A stretch of 64,000 bases of DNA from Burkholderia sp. WSM2230. GTDB lineage: Bacteria; Pseudomonadota; Gammaproteobacteria; Burkholderiales; Burkholderiaceae. The position numbers and the translations under genes are program-made. Positions within the stretch are counted from its first letter, which is position 1. Every line of letters starts with the position of its first letter. The stretch spans positions 293,624 through 357,623 of the forward strand of contig NZ_AXAJ01000005.1 of assembly GCF_000472445.1 (NCBI RefSeq). The letters run 5' to 3'. A model generated the notes under the pieces. That model searched no databases and was not told the origin of the DNA. It worked only from the letters and a program-made list of their open reading frames with translations. Shown here in pieces: positions 24,107 to 35,783 of this stretch.

Positions 24107-25151
24107 GCCGACTCCGACCCGGGCCTTTCTTCTTGGCCCGCTCCTGAAAGGCGTATCACGCTCGTTCTACCTTACGCTGCGCGTGTTGCCGGCAGGCATG
24201 CGCGATCCGATCGGCCTCGCGTATCTGCTCGCACGTGCCGCCGATACGATCGCCGACACCTCGCTGATCGCGCCTGAGCAGCGGCTTCAATTGCTGCTGG
24301 CATTACGCGACCAGGTCAACGGCGTGGCAAGCGACGGCGCGCTGTTTCAGCGCATGGCTGCTGAAGTGGCGGACCAGCAGAGCCAGTCGGACGAAAAGGT
24401 GTTGCTCGAATCGCTTGACCCCGCGCTCCATGTGTTGGCGCAATTGAGCGAGGCCGACCGAAAGGCCGTGCGTGAGATCGTTTCGACGTTGACCGAAGGC
24501 ATGGAATTCGATTTGCGCACGTTCCCCGACGAACGCTCGGGCCGCATTGCGGCCCTGCGCGAATATGGCGAGCTTGATCGCTATACGTATCTGGTGGCGG
24601 GTTGCGTCGGCGAATTCTGGACCACGATGACATACGCGCACATGCCCGGCACGCTGAAGGAGCAATCGGAGAACATGAAGGCTCGTGGCGTGCGTTTCGG
24701 TAAGGCGCTGCAAATGACCAATGTGTTGCGCGATTGCGGCAAGGACTTGCGGATCGGCCGCTGTTATCTTCCGCAAACGATGCTGGACCAGCATGGCCTG
24801 AGTGCGCAGGATCTTTTGCTGCCGGACAATTCACTGCGTGCGCGTCCGCTCATGATCGAACTATTGCGCAAGACGCTCGATCACTTCCGTGAGGCGCTCG
24901 ATTACACGCTCGCAATTCCCGCGTTTTCCGTGCGTTTACGGCTTGCATGTTTGTGGCCGATTCTGATCGGCCTCGACACGCTATTGCTGCTCGTTGACAA
25001 CGCTGCGTGGCTCGATCCGCAACGCGTGTCCAAAGTGTCGCGAAACAAGGTGTATCGGATCATTGGGTCTTCGCTGCTGCTGGTGCTTTCGAATGCGCTG
25101 GTGCGCCGATCGATAGAGCAGCGTATCCAGGACATCGAAGCGCGTTTCTGA
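24105..25151 (+). CDS. Squalene/phytoene synthase family protein
   Basis: 348 aa from ATG 24105. Head-to-head prenyl synthase motifs are present: VSRSFYLTLRVLP, the first Asp-rich site RAADTIADT, and QMTNVLRDCGKDLRIGRCYLP, the second Asp-rich site. Near the C-terminus there is a hydrophobic stretch (LACLWPILIGLDTLLLLVDN), so it is likely membrane-bound as are squalene synthases. It should condense two farnesyl-PP (or longer) units; squalene for hopanoids is the usual use in Burkholderia. No other hopanoid genes are next to it, so the product is not certain. Confidence 0.85.
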   Translation: MPTPTRAFLLGPLLKGVSRSFYLTLRVLPAGMRDPIGLAYLLARAADTIADTSLIAPEQRLQLLLALRDQVNGVASDGALFQRMAAEVADQQSQSDEKVLLESLDPALHVLAQLSEADRKAVREIVSTLTEGMEFDLRTFPDERSGRIAALREYGELDRYTYLVAGCVGEFWTTMTYAHMPGTLKEQSENMKARGVRFGKALQMTNVLRDCGKDLRIGRCYLPQTMLDQHGLSAQDLLLPDNSLRARPLMIELLRKTLDHFREALDYTLAIPAFSVRLRLACLWPILIGLDTLLLLVDNAAWLDPQRVSKVSRNKVYRIIGSSLLLVLSNALVRRSIEQRIQDIEARF

Positions 25152-25313
25152 CCTGACTCGTATGCGGCGAACGTGCTGATTGACGGCATGCCGCCGCGAG
25201 TCGAACGACAATCTCCTTGTTTAACCTGCATCAGCAGATACGCCCGAATCGGGAAACCCCTAAGACCGCGCGTCGAAGGTTCGCGTTAGTCTCCTCGAAG
25301 GAGGAGACAATCC

Positions 25314-25562
25314 ATGAGACAGGCGTTCAATATTGCACTGGTATTGCTGCTCGGCTATCTAATGGCGGATCGGGCGCTCATGCGAGCACAAGCTGGCGAA
25401 GTAGGGACAATCACGTGCCACCAGGGCGCGGAACTCGTCAAGGCGAGCGCGCTGAAGAAGGGCTTTGGGGAAGCCGGCGCAAGCAGCCAGGGCGAAAATT
25501 TCCTGTCGAGCTGCCTCGTCACAGGCCGCGGCAAGGTGGGCGATCTCGTTGCTCGCGACTGA
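25314..25562 (+). CDS. Small membrane-anchored or exported protein, unknown
   Basis: 82 aa, ATG at 25314 behind a strong AAGGAGGAG site. The N-terminal hydrophobic stretch (FNIALVLLLGYLMA) is a signal peptide or anchor; the rest is small, with two Cys (ITCHQGAEL and LSSCLVTG) that could form a disulfide. Family not recognised. A long perfect stem-loop follows about 117 nt downstream. Confidence 0.6.
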   Translation: MRQAFNIALVLLLGYLMADRALMRAQAGEVGTITCHQGAELVKASALKKGFGEAGASSQGENFLSSCLVTGRGKVGDLVARD

Positions 25563-25678
25563 TCGGCGCATCGGTCCGTTGCATCCGCAACGACAGAATT
25601 TCTGGCTGGCAAAAAGCGCCTGGACCGGCGAGATCCAGGCGAAGTCATCGGCAGCCGATGACGGAGGTAACACATAGC

Positions 25679-25719
25679 GAACTGGCCCGCGACCGGAACA
25701 ACCGGTCGCGGGCCAGTTC
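25679..25719. terminator. Bidirectional stem-loop terminator
   Basis: Two perfect 18-nt arms (25679-25696 and 25702-25719) with a 5-nt loop AACAA, between the convergent 82-aa and DUF4148 genes. GC-rich stem; only short T/A runs flank it. Confidence 0.8.
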
Positions 25720-25780
25720 ATTTACAGCGGATCAAACAGCTTATGCGTTGGCGGCGCGGCGAGCGGCGGGTCGTCCGACC

Positions 25781-26098
25781 TTAATTGCCGAAGTAAATCG
25801 ACTTCGCACCACTAGCGCTTACCGCACGGCCCGATTCCGTCGAACCGGCTGCCACGCCGCCGTAGCTCGATACTGCCGGCTGCGCGGTGCCGTTCTGCGC
25901 GTCAACGCGGCGTTGCGCGGCGAGCAGATCTCTAGGGTAGTAAGGGTCCGCGCGGCCCGGCTGATAGCCGGCCTTCTCGAGTTGAACCAGTTCCGCGCGC
26001 ACCTGAGCGCGAGTCACGGGCTGGTTGGACTGGGCAAACGAAGCGACAGGAGCGGCCAGCACAGTGGCGATAACAACGGCTTGAATAAGTGATTTCAT
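25781..26098 (-). CDS. DUF4148 domain exported protein
   Basis: 105 aa, ATG at 26098 behind GGAGG. Signal peptide IQAVVIATVLAAPVASFA, then the DUF4148 pattern VTRAQVRAELVQLEKAGYQP and YYPRDLLAAQRRV. This small periplasmic family is greatly expanded in Burkholderiaceae; its function is unknown. Confidence 0.92.
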   Translation of the reverse strand: MKSLIQAVVIATVLAAPVASFAQSNQPVTRAQVRAELVQLEKAGYQPGRADPYYPRDLLAAQRRVDAQNGTAQPAVSSYGGVAAGSTESGRAVSASGAKSIYFGN

Positions 26099-26323
26099 GA
26101 TGAACTACCTCCAGTTCGGTCTTGATTGCGCTGCGAACCTTGTTTTTCGCAGCCAGTGATTGCATTGTAGATTTGCAAACTGGAGAGAGTAATGGCGCAA
26201 ATCGGTAAACTTCGTTGCTGGAAATGAGATAAATGACCGCGTGAAAATGCCGATCGACGTTGCCGAGCTTTTCAACACGCGCTGCCCGACGCAAAGGCAT
26301 TCACGCGCAGCGCTCACGGCGCG

Positions 26324-26701
26324 CTAGCTATTGCAGCCGGCGGCGGTGGCGTACTCGCCATTGCACTGAGGCAGGCGCTCGTTCACCTGATCGAGCACGC
26401 CCGACTTTTTCCATGTCATATAGCGGAGATAGCAGGTCTGCTGTGGTGGAAACGTTCCCGGCAGTCTGTGCCACTTTTCATTTCTTTGCTGCAACCAGAG
26501 TATCGCGTTGAGGATTTCGCGATCGCTGCGGCGGGGGCGTCCGCGAGTGCAGGCGTGCTCTGGAAACAGACCCTGGACTCGTGCCCAGTCGGCATCGGAG
26601 AGAGGAATCTGTGGCATCGGCTGGTTTGAGTGAGTGTGCGCAAGGCCCAGCAGTTGGGTTACGTGGCTGTCCATGCTATTCAAAGTTTTTTGCGCGCTCA
26701 C
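26324..26701 (-). CDS. Short transposase-like (DUF4096) protein
   Basis: 125 aa if read from the GTG at 26701, which has GGAGG four nt upstream; ATGs at 26674 and 26617 lack ribosome sites. The middle is the N-terminal DNA-binding domain of IS5-type transposases: PLSDADWARVQGLFP, RGRPRRSDREILNAILWLQQ, WHRLPGTFPPQQTCYLRY. The catalytic DDE part is absent and no inverted repeats were found around it, so this is either a transposase remnant or a domesticated DNA-binding protein. Same strand as, and 72 nt after, the methyltransferase-like gene. Confidence 0.7.
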   Translation of the reverse strand: MSAQKTLNSMDSHVTQLLGLAHTHSNQPMPQIPLSDADWARVQGLFPEHACTRGRPRRSDREILNAILWLQQRNEKWHRLPGTFPPQQTCYLRYMTWKKSGVLDQVNERLPQCNGEYATAAGCNS

Positions 26702-26773
26702 ATTGCCTCCAATGAATCTATTCAAGCCAATGAATCCGCGAGCCGGCAGAACTCAGGCTTTATGTTTTGCGTG

Positions 26774-28042
26774 TTATCGAATTGCGCGAATCATCTTGGC
26801 GCAGATGCCGTTTCTAGCGATCCACTCCGCGTATGCGCGGTAATCGGGATCGCTCATCAGGTGCCTTTCTTCTGTTTTTGCCCGCATGAAATAGAGCATG
26901 TTGACCGCGACGAGCGCTGTGCAATGCATGAGCGCGACTCGCCAACCGAGAGGCTCTATGAACGGCACGGACACCATCCAGTACGACAGGTTCTTGGCAA
27001 TATAGGCGGGATGTTTCGTGAGGCGATAGGGTCCCGAGGTGATGATGCCCCGGTTGGTCAGATTGGAGAAGCGCAAGCCGAATGAGAGCGTGGCACATGC
27101 ATAGCACAGCAATAGCGCCACTATCGCAGTGCCCCAGATGATTCGCAGTACTGGCATCGAGATCAGCCAGCTGTCCCAGAACATTGAACCTTCATAACGG
27201 ATGTACTGGCTGGAAATCAGCGACCAGAACGGCTGATAACAAATGAGCGCGACCAGCCAGCCGAGCGTGGTGGGTTCCGCGCTGCGCACGTGGCTGTCCA
27301 GGATGCGAAGCGTGCACAAATAGCCGACCGTGCCGAACATCAGATCCATTGCAAACGAAAGGTCGTACATGAAGCGGAACGTTGCGAGAGAAAAGGGCGC
27401 GGCCAGTGCGGCGGAAAGCGACGCGTCCAGTTGCGTTGCGGTGGTGGAGAGATAGACGATCATGAGCGGCAGGAAGAATGCCTTGACCATCCAGCCCGCA
27501 AGCATTTCGCGCAAAGGCCGCCAGTTCGACGGACGTTCGTGGCGTAACAGCAGACGCGCAAGCACGAGGTATGCATCGTCTGTTTCACGTTGATGCGTAT
27601 CCATCCACGCGAAGTAGAACGGCGCGGCAATTGCCACGCAAGGCGCCAGTGCCGCGATCAGCGACCAGAACGGGTTGTAGAACGCACCGTGATATTCGGG
27701 CAATAGCCAGTAAAGCGCGCCTATGCCTGCATAGACGCAGGCGAGCGCCGCGAGGCGCATCGCGACACGCGCGATGCTGAGTGAGCGTAGTGCACGACTC
27801 GCGAGTCCGGCGCTCGGCCGCAGATAGACGCGCGCGACAAACAGCTCGTAGGAGCCCACTGTTGCAATGATCGCGAGACAGGCCACGGTGCTGCGCGCGG
27901 CGCCCCCAGGCGCGGTGCTGTCGCGCACCAGCCACAGGGTGACAAGGCCGGCCACCATGCCCAATAAGCCGACCGAAAACGGCGTTGCCGAACGCGGAGC
28001 CCGATCGTCGACATGCGCGAGTGTATCGATGCTGGAGGTCAT
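26774..28042 (-). CDS. Polytopic isoprenylcysteine-methyltransferase-like (ICMT/PEMT) membrane protein
   Basis: 422 aa from the ATG at 28042 (GAGG about 8 nt upstream). About ten hydrophobic helices. The C-terminal 90 residues carry the ICMT/PEMT SAM-binding pattern: ITSGPYRLTKHPAYIAKNLSYW and EERHLMSDPDYRAY, given here in part as GPYRLTKHPAYIAKN and EERHL. Members methylate lipids or lipid-linked groups in the inner membrane. The large N-terminal membrane portion is unlike plain ICMT and its role is not known. It lies 76 nt behind the repeat lipoprotein on the same strand. Confidence 0.75.
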   Translation of the reverse strand: MTSSIDTLAHVDDRAPRSATPFSVGLLGMVAGLVTLWLVRDSTAPGGAARSTVACLAIIATVGSYELFVARVYLRPSAGLASRALRSLSIARVAMRLAALACVYAGIGALYWLLPEYHGAFYNPFWSLIAALAPCVAIAAPFYFAWMDTHQRETDDAYLVLARLLLRHERPSNWRPLREMLAGWMVKAFFLPLMIVYLSTTATQLDASLSAALAAPFSLATFRFMYDLSFAMDLMFGTVGYLCTLRILDSHVRSAEPTTLGWLVALICYQPFWSLISSQYIRYEGSMFWDSWLISMPVLRIIWGTAIVALLLCYACATLSFGLRFSNLTNRGIITSGPYRLTKHPAYIAKNLSYWMVSVPFIEPLGWRVALMHCTALVAVNMLYFMRAKTEERHLMSDPDYRAYAEWIARNGICAKMIRAIR

Positions 28043-28118
28043 GTCATCCTCGTCGTCATGACACAAGTGGCGGCCGGGCGCTGGATTGTTTTTGGACCCG
28101 ACCGCTTCGGGGTACTAC

Positions 28119-29714
28119 TTATTTCGAGGGCGAGGTGCCGCCGAGCAGTCCGCCCACCAGGTTTGTCACCGGCGCGAGCGGGTTAGTGCTCGACGATGAG
28201 CCGCCGCTCGAACCTCCTGTCAAGCCTGTCAATCCTGTTAGCAGGCCGGTAACCGGATTGGCAGCCGTGCCGCTTTGCAATCCGCCGGCCGCGCCGGCCG
28301 CCGAAGTCAGCGATCCGACAAGTGTCGTGACAGGGGCAAGCGGGCCGCTTGCTGTGCCAGTGCTGCCGGCCCCACCCGTGCCGGGCAATGAACGAATGTT
28401 GCCGAGAAGCGCGGTGACCGGCGCGAGCAGGCCTGTGACGCCGGCTGGACTGCCTGCGCCTGTTGCTGCTCCTGCACTACTGCCCAGCGAGCCGAGGTTG
28501 CCGATCAGGCCGGTCAGTGGCGGAATGGATGCTCCGCCGCTTCCGCTCGTGCCGCCGAGGGGGCCGAGAACGCCTGCGAGCGGCGCGAGCGGATTTGTCG
28601 TCGCTCCCGTAAACAGTCCGCCGGTGCTCGTGACGGTCGTGCCCAACTGACTCACGACCGCGCCGACGTCTTTCCCAACCTGGTCGCCAGTGGCCCCCGC
28701 TACGCTGACGCCGGCGGCATCGAGTCCATGGCCGATCGTGCTCAACAGGGTGTTTAGCGGCGCGCCGAGCCCGGTTGCATTGCCGATGGTCTGCGTCGTG
28801 TTCGAGACGGCGAGCGTTATCGGATTGATCGCCGAACTGAGCTGGCTTTCGACCTGTTGCACAGGCGCGCTCGAGCCGACCTTGTTCAGTCCCGAGCCCC
28901 CGTCCTTCAAGCCATTTCCAACGCTGCCGACGATCGTGCCGAGTGTCGAGGTGAGCGGCGAAAGCGGCGCCAGTTGTCCGCTACCGAGGTTCGTGACCGC
29001 CCCGCCAAGCGACGTGACCGCAGCGGCCGTGTTCGACACTACGCCTGACGTGGACCCGAGCGTCGGATTGAGCGGATTCGCCGAGCTGCCCACGGTACCG
29101 AGGCCGGCGGCGCTGCCGTCGCCCAGCGCCTTGACGGCGTTGCCGAGGTCGGTAATCGCATTGCCGAGACCCGCAGTGGCTCCGCTGTCGACTCCCGGCA
29201 CGGTTGTGCCCGTGACTTTGCTGCCGGTATCGGCGACGGTTGTGCCGACGGCGGTAATGAGGTTGCTGGCATTGGTGACCACGCGGCCAATTGGCGTGGA
29301 GGAAGTACCCGAAGTACCCGAAGTACCCGAAGTACCCGAAGTGCCCGAAGTGCCCGAAGTACCCGAAGTGCCCGAAGTACCCGAAGTGCCCGAAGTGCCC
29401 GAAGTGCCCGAAGTACCCGAAGTACCCGAAGTACCCGAAGTACCCGAAGTACCCGAAGTACCCGAAGTACCCGAAGTACCCGAAGTACCCGAAGTACCCG
29501 AAGTGCCCGAAGTGCCCGAAGTGCCCGAAGTGCCAGAAGTCCCCGACCCACCCGAACTCCCCGAAGTCCCGCCCAAACCTCCGCCACCGAGCCCACTCGT
29601 GTTCGGCGTGAGTCCAGTCTCACCTGGCGCAGTGAGAGTCGATCCGCAGCCGTAAAGTGCGAGTAATGTCGACGTCGCGACAGCGATAGCCGTGTGGCCA
29701 GCCAATTTCATCAT
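28119..29714 (-). CDS. Lipoprotein with collagen-like Gly-Thr-Ser repeats
   Basis: 531 aa from the ATG at 29714 (GGGGA upstream). Signal peptide with lipobox LLALYGC. After a Gly-rich stretch comes a run of about 27 GTS triplets, a Gly-X-Y register like collagen with Thr and Ser, coded by a 9-bp DNA repeat in which third-base changes (act/cac) alternate. The remaining 400 residues are Gly/Ser/Thr/Leu-rich imperfect repeats built around [17 protein letters not shown], LAPVTxLLGN. Burkholderia encode several collagen-like surface proteins; this fits a surface or cell-envelope lipoprotein of that kind, though no Pro-rich triplets are present. Confidence 0.75.
   Translation of the reverse strand: MMKLAGHTAIAVATSTLLALYGCGSTLTAPGETGLTPNTSGLGGGGLGGTSGSSGGSGTSGTSGTSGTSGTSGTSGTSGTSGTSGTSGTSGTSGTSGTSGTSGTSGTSGTSGTSGTSGTSGTSGTSGTSGTSGTSGTSSTPIGRVVTNASNLITAVGTTVADTGSKVTGTTVPGVDSGATAGLGNAITDLGNAVKALGDGSAAGLGTVGSSANPLNPTLGSTSGVVSNTAAAVTSLGGAVTNLGSGQLAPLSPLTSTLGTIVGSVGNGLKDGGSGLNKVGSSAPVQQVESQLSSAINPITLAVSNTTQTIGNATGLGAPLNTLLSTIGHGLDAAGVSVAGATGDQVGKDVGAVVSQLGTTVTSTGGLFTGATTNPLAPLAGVLGPLGGTSGSGGASIPPLTGLIGNLGSLGSSAGAATGAGSPAGVTGLLAPVTALLGNIRSLPGTGGAGSTGTASGPLAPVTTLVGSLTSAAGAAGGLQSGTAANPVTGLLTGLTGLTGGSSGGSSSSTNPLAPVTNLVGGLLGGTSPSK
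29302..29535. repeat. 26-copy 9-bp tandem repeat inside the lipoprotein gene
   Basis: Unit GAAGTACCC or GAAGTGCCC, 26 units in 234 nt, with further decayed copies to about 29570. The unit is a multiple of three, so copy changes alter length but not frame. A likely VNTR prone to slippage. Confidence 0.95.
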
Positions 29715-29935
29715 GATGTCCCCGTTGAACGACAATTAACGGGGACTTCTCTGCAAGCTCTACGCCATCAGTCTGAACACAGTGCGAAGCCGGAAAAAGA
29801 CATCGTAAATTCAAAATTGCTGCTTGGCGGCAGAATTAAATGCGAAAAATACTGCGGAATTCAAAGCCTGGCGTCCCCTTGTTCCGCTCAAACGCTACGT
29901 AACGCGCAGGGTTCATCGTAACGGCGTGCCCGGTT

Positions 29936-31099
29936 TCAAAACGCTGCCGTGTAAATTGCCAACGCATCACCCTCGCTGACAGGCCTCGGGTTATTCACCA
30001 GCAGACGTGTCTGCAACATGGCGTCGCTGGCCATCCGCTGAAGTCCTTCCTGCTCGATGCCGACATCGCGCAATCGCGCCGGAATTGCGGTGGCGGCAAT
30101 CATCTCTTCGAGCTTTTCGATCAGCGCATTCGTCTTGTTTTCAGCGCTGCCCGTTATTCCCGGCACAACCACCTCCGCGAGTTCGGCATACAGATGAGCC
30201 GCCGATTCAGCGTTAAAGCGCAAGACATGCGGCAGCACGAGCGCGTTCGAAAGCCCATGCGGCACGTGATAAATACCGCCAATCGGATACGCAAGCGCAT
30301 GCACGGCCGCCACCGGCGAGTTCGCAAACGCCTGTCCGGCGAAAGTCGCGCCGAGCAGCATCGCCTCGCGCGCCGGGCGATTGCCGCCATCTTCGCAGGC
30401 GGGCAGCAGATTGCGCGACAACAGGTCGAGCGCCTTTATCGCGAGCATGTCGGAGATGGGGTTCTTCAGCTGCGCGGAAGTGTAGGCTTCGATCGCGTGA
30501 ACCATGGCGTCGATACCGGTGGCCGCCGTCGCTGCAACCGGCAGCCCGAGCGTGAGTTCGGCATCCAGAATGGCGAGGTCGGCGATCAGTTGCGGTGCGA
30601 CCACGCCCATCTTTTTCGCCTCGCCGACCGTGACAATCGACACAGCCGTGACTTCGGATCCGGTCCCCGCGGTTGTCGGCATCTGCACGAGCGGTAAGCG
30701 CGACACGGTGACCTTGTTGACGCCATACATTTCGCCGAGCGCCTGCTCTTGCTGCGGGGCGAGCACCGCGATGAGCTTGGCCACATCCATCGACGATCCG
30801 CCGCCGAGCCCAAGCACGATCTCGACGCCGGCACTGCGCGCCCGGGCTGTCGCTTCGAGCACGATATGTTCGGGGGGATCGGCGATGACGTCGTCAATCA
30901 CGGTTGCTTGCCAGCCGTGCGCCGCGAGATCGGCGAGTGCGGGGGCCAGCAAGCCGCTCTTGTGCAGAAAGCCGTCCGTCACCACGCACAACCGCCCAAG
31001 CGCCGGAAACCGCGCGCGCAACAGACCGCCCAGCCGACGCGCCGCGCCGAATTCGACGACGAGCGTCGGCACTGTTTGAAACCGGAATGCGTTCATCAT
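29936..31099 (-). CDS. Iron-containing (group III) alcohol dehydrogenase
   Basis: 387 aa, ATG at 31099 with GGAGA upstream. Cofactor motif GLGGGSSMDVAKL and metal-binding pattern: Asp in LAILDAEL, His in DAMVHAIEAYTS, and two His in HALAYPIGGIYHVPHG (quoted as HALAYPIGG and HVPHG). Length is normal for the Fe-ADH family. It oxidises or reduces a short alcohol/aldehyde with NAD(P); the substrate cannot be read from sequence. Stands alone. Confidence 0.92.
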   Translation of the reverse strand: MMNAFRFQTVPTLVVEFGAARRLGGLLRARFPALGRLCVVTDGFLHKSGLLAPALADLAAHGWQATVIDDVIADPPEHIVLEATARARSAGVEIVLGLGGGSSMDVAKLIAVLAPQQEQALGEMYGVNKVTVSRLPLVQMPTTAGTGSEVTAVSIVTVGEAKKMGVVAPQLIADLAILDAELTLGLPVAATAATGIDAMVHAIEAYTSAQLKNPISDMLAIKALDLLSRNLLPACEDGGNRPAREAMLLGATFAGQAFANSPVAAVHALAYPIGGIYHVPHGLSNALVLPHVLRFNAESAAHLYAELAEVVVPGITGSAENKTNALIEKLEEMIAATAIPARLRDVGIEQEGLQRMASDAMLQTRLLVNNPRPVSEGDALAIYTAAF

Positions 31100-31489
31100 G
31101 TCGCGTCTCCAGACACCATTTGTTTGATACCTCGCGCTGGTTTACGAGGTGGCAAGTATCAGTTGTACCAGAATCCGACTCGTCCCCTCAGCCGCAAAGT
31201 CATAGCTATCCTGCATTCTTCTGGGCGAATGCTGGGCGATCGCAGGGATATTTTCAGATGTTTATTGAGAATGATTCGCGTTTGCGTTAGATTGTCACCG
31301 TCTCTTTTCTGAAAGCCGGGGCGGTTCCTGCGCCGCTTGCATGAAAGCCCTGCGGCACCTGCGCGCGGGCGTGGCGCAGCCCGCCCATTGCTGCAAGTGC
31401 TAGCGAACAATGCCGTCCACGCAGCACCGCACAACTGCGCGCGCCCGGACCAGGCGCCGGCGCGCCGCGCGTCTGCCAGAGGATTCTCC
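31100..31489. other. Intergenic region with a Fur-box-like sequence
   Basis: 390 nt between divergent genes. Apart from the Fur-like site at 31261 I see no repeats or small genes. The dioxygenase start is 211 nt downstream of that site, so the leader would be long. Confidence 0.4.
31261..31279 (+). promoter_or_regulatory. Weak Fur-box-like sequence
   Basis: The 19 nt TTTATTGAGAATGATTCGC agree with the GATAATGATAATCATTATC consensus at 12 of 19 positions, with the core GAGAATGATT typical of Burkholderia Fur sites. It precedes a SyrP-like dioxygenase, whose relatives act in siderophore synthesis. Confidence 0.35.
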
Positions 31490-32500
31490 ATGACCATGCT
31501 TTCGATGCCGCCCCCCACGTTTGCCGACCTGTCGATCGAACCAGGACTGCCGACCGTCGTCTCGCCGCGCGCTGGCGCGGACCTGTCATTGAACGAGGCG
31601 GCGCCGCTGCTGCATGCCATCGTCGACAAAACGCTCGAGCGTGCCGGCGGCGTGCTCTTTACAGGCTTCCGGGTCGAGTCGATAGACGCGTTTCAAGGTT
31701 TTGCGGCTTCGTTTGGGCATCCGCTGATCGGTTACGAATTCGCTTCCACGCCGCGCAGCCAGGTTGAAGGCGCGGTGTACACGTCAACGGAATATCCGCC
31801 GCACCGGTCCATTCCTTTGCATAACGAACAGTCGTACACGCGCGAATGGCCGTTGCGCATCTGGTTCCACTGCGCGCTCGCCGCGCGTTCCGGCGGCGCG
31901 ACGCCGATTGCGGACAGTCGCGCGATTTACCGCGCGCTCGACCCGGCGCTCGTCGCGCGCTTCGCGAGCCGTAAACTGCTTTACGTGCGCAACTTCGGAC
32001 AAGGGCTCGACCTGCCGTGGGAACAGGCCTTCGGCTCGGACGATCCAGCCGTGGTGGAGCGCATCTGCCGCGCTCGCGGCATCGAATGCGAATGGCGCGA
32101 CAGTGAAGACGGCGAACTGCTTCTGCGCACGCGCGAGCGCTGTCAGGCGGTGGCGCGGCACCCGCGCACGGGCGAAAGCGTCTGGTTCAATCAGGCGAAC
32201 CTGTTCCACCTGTCGTCGCTCGACGAAGACATGCAGGATGCGCTGATCGATTCGGTCGGCCTCGAAAACGTGCCGCGCAATGTGTATTACGGCGACGGCG
32301 CGCCGCTCGAGGCCGACGCGCTCGCGCAGATTCGCGGCGTTCTGGATGAGCAGCGCATTGTGTTTCCGTGGCTGACCGGCGACGTACTCATGCTCGACAA
32401 CATGTTGACGGCGCACGCCCGCGACCCGTTCGAAGGACCGCGCAAGGTGGTGGTCGCCATGGCGCAGAGCTATCGCGAGGGCGATGCAGTGGCTGATTGA
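31490..32500 (+). CDS. TauD/TfdA (SyrP-like) Fe(II)/2-oxoglutarate dioxygenase
   Basis: 336 aa from the ATG at 31490 (AGAGGA upstream); an in-frame ATG at 31337 would add an unlikely Pro/Arg-rich tail. Family motifs: the metal-binding HNE in PLHNEQSYTREWP, the distal His in DNMLTAHARDPFEGPRKV, and the 2-oxoglutarate Arg in that same run. SyrP-type members hydroxylate amino acids held on carrier proteins, often the beta-hydroxy-Asp of siderophores. No NRPS is in the window, so the true substrate is unknown. Confidence 0.85.
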   Translation: MTMLSMPPPTFADLSIEPGLPTVVSPRAGADLSLNEAAPLLHAIVDKTLERAGGVLFTGFRVESIDAFQGFAASFGHPLIGYEFASTPRSQVEGAVYTSTEYPPHRSIPLHNEQSYTREWPLRIWFHCALAARSGGATPIADSRAIYRALDPALVARFASRKLLYVRNFGQGLDLPWEQAFGSDDPAVVERICRARGIECEWRDSEDGELLLRTRERCQAVARHPRTGESVWFNQANLFHLSSLDEDMQDALIDSVGLENVPRNVYYGDGAPLEADALAQIRGVLDEQRIVFPWLTGDVLMLDNMLTAHARDPFEGPRKVVVAMAQSYREGDAVAD

Positions 32501-35083
<2,583 letters not shown>

Positions 35084-35117
35084 GCCCGAGGTGTTTGACC
35101 AGTAAGCGGTAAACAAG

Positions 35118-35150
35118 ACGATGGCGCTTTCGAGCGCCATCGTTGTTTCT
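35118..35150 (+). terminator. Rho-independent terminator of icd
   Basis: Stem ACGATGGCGCT (35118-35128) and AGCGCCATCGT (35133-35143) with a TTCG tetraloop, followed by TGTTTCT; 34 nt after the stop codon. Confidence 0.85.
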
Positions 35151-35184
35151 GGCTTCGTCACGTGGACGCGTGTCATGCGGCCCA

Positions 35185-35412
35185 TCAAACGTGAACGATT
35201 TCCCAGTCGCTCAGTTTCTCCGGAATTTCGAGCGTCGAAGTATCGACTTCCGACAGATGCGGGCAGGTCAAGCCGCGCGCGAGATCGTCAGCCGCCTGTT
35301 GCGGGCTGGAAAACTCGCCAAGTTTGTCGTTGCCGTAGGTTGCTTCCCAACCGTCCTGGCCGGGCAGAATATAGAACGCTCCCTGGGTGGATCCAAAGCG
35401 AAAGCCTTTCAT
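35185..35412 (-). CDS. Small conserved-looking cytoplasmic protein, unknown
   Basis: 75 aa from the ATG at 35412, behind GGGAG at good spacing; a longer reading to 35472 lacks such a site. Compact and acidic: MKGFRFGSTQGAFYILPG, then EATYGNDKLGEFSSPQQAADDLA and a C-terminal WEIVHV. No signal peptide. Family not recognised. Convergent with icd across its terminator. Confidence 0.65.
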   Translation of the reverse strand: MKGFRFGSTQGAFYILPGQDGWEATYGNDKLGEFSSPQQAADDLARGLTCPHLSEVDTSTLEIPEKLSDWEIVHV

Positions 35413-35783
35413 TTTTAGTCTCCCAATTGCCAATAAAAAGTCGCGATGCGTTGGCGGCTTCATAAGGGGCATTCGGAGGACTGTCGCGAAGCTTGCCGTC
35501 CCATCTATTCGATTGCACCGCGTGAAGCGCCTGCTCTTGTAAAAGAGTCTACGTCAGCAGGCCGCGGCGCAAGCCGGTGTTAGATGGTTCGTTAGAAGGA
35601 AATTTGTCCTTTTCAATCAGTCATTTGGGCGTTGCGTTTTGCGATGTGCAATGCGAGGTGACATTGCGAAATAACGAATTTGTGCCACGCACCACGGCTT
35701 TTTACGAAGCAAGCGCGCGTGTCACATCGTGAAATATTCAGGGTTTCCGCGATACAGGTATGTATGCGTGGCACAAATGGGCC
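35413..35783. other. Intergenic region, AT-richer
   Basis: About 370 nt of somewhat AT-richer sequence between two minus-strand genes. It presumably holds the promoter of the 75-aa gene. Nothing else is recognisable. Confidence 0.35.

Noticed and set aside
26324..26701. Complete insertion sequence
   Set aside because: Only the N-terminal transposase domain is present and no terminal inverted repeats or target duplications were found.
29302..29535. Possible CRISPR array
   Set aside because: The units are 9 bp, directly adjacent and without spacers, and lie in a coding frame.
28690..29655. Plus-strand frame coding Glu-Val-Pro repeats
   Set aside because: It is the complement of the Gly-Thr-Ser repeat. 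The minus strand has a lipobox signal peptide and a ribosome site, the plus strand has neither.
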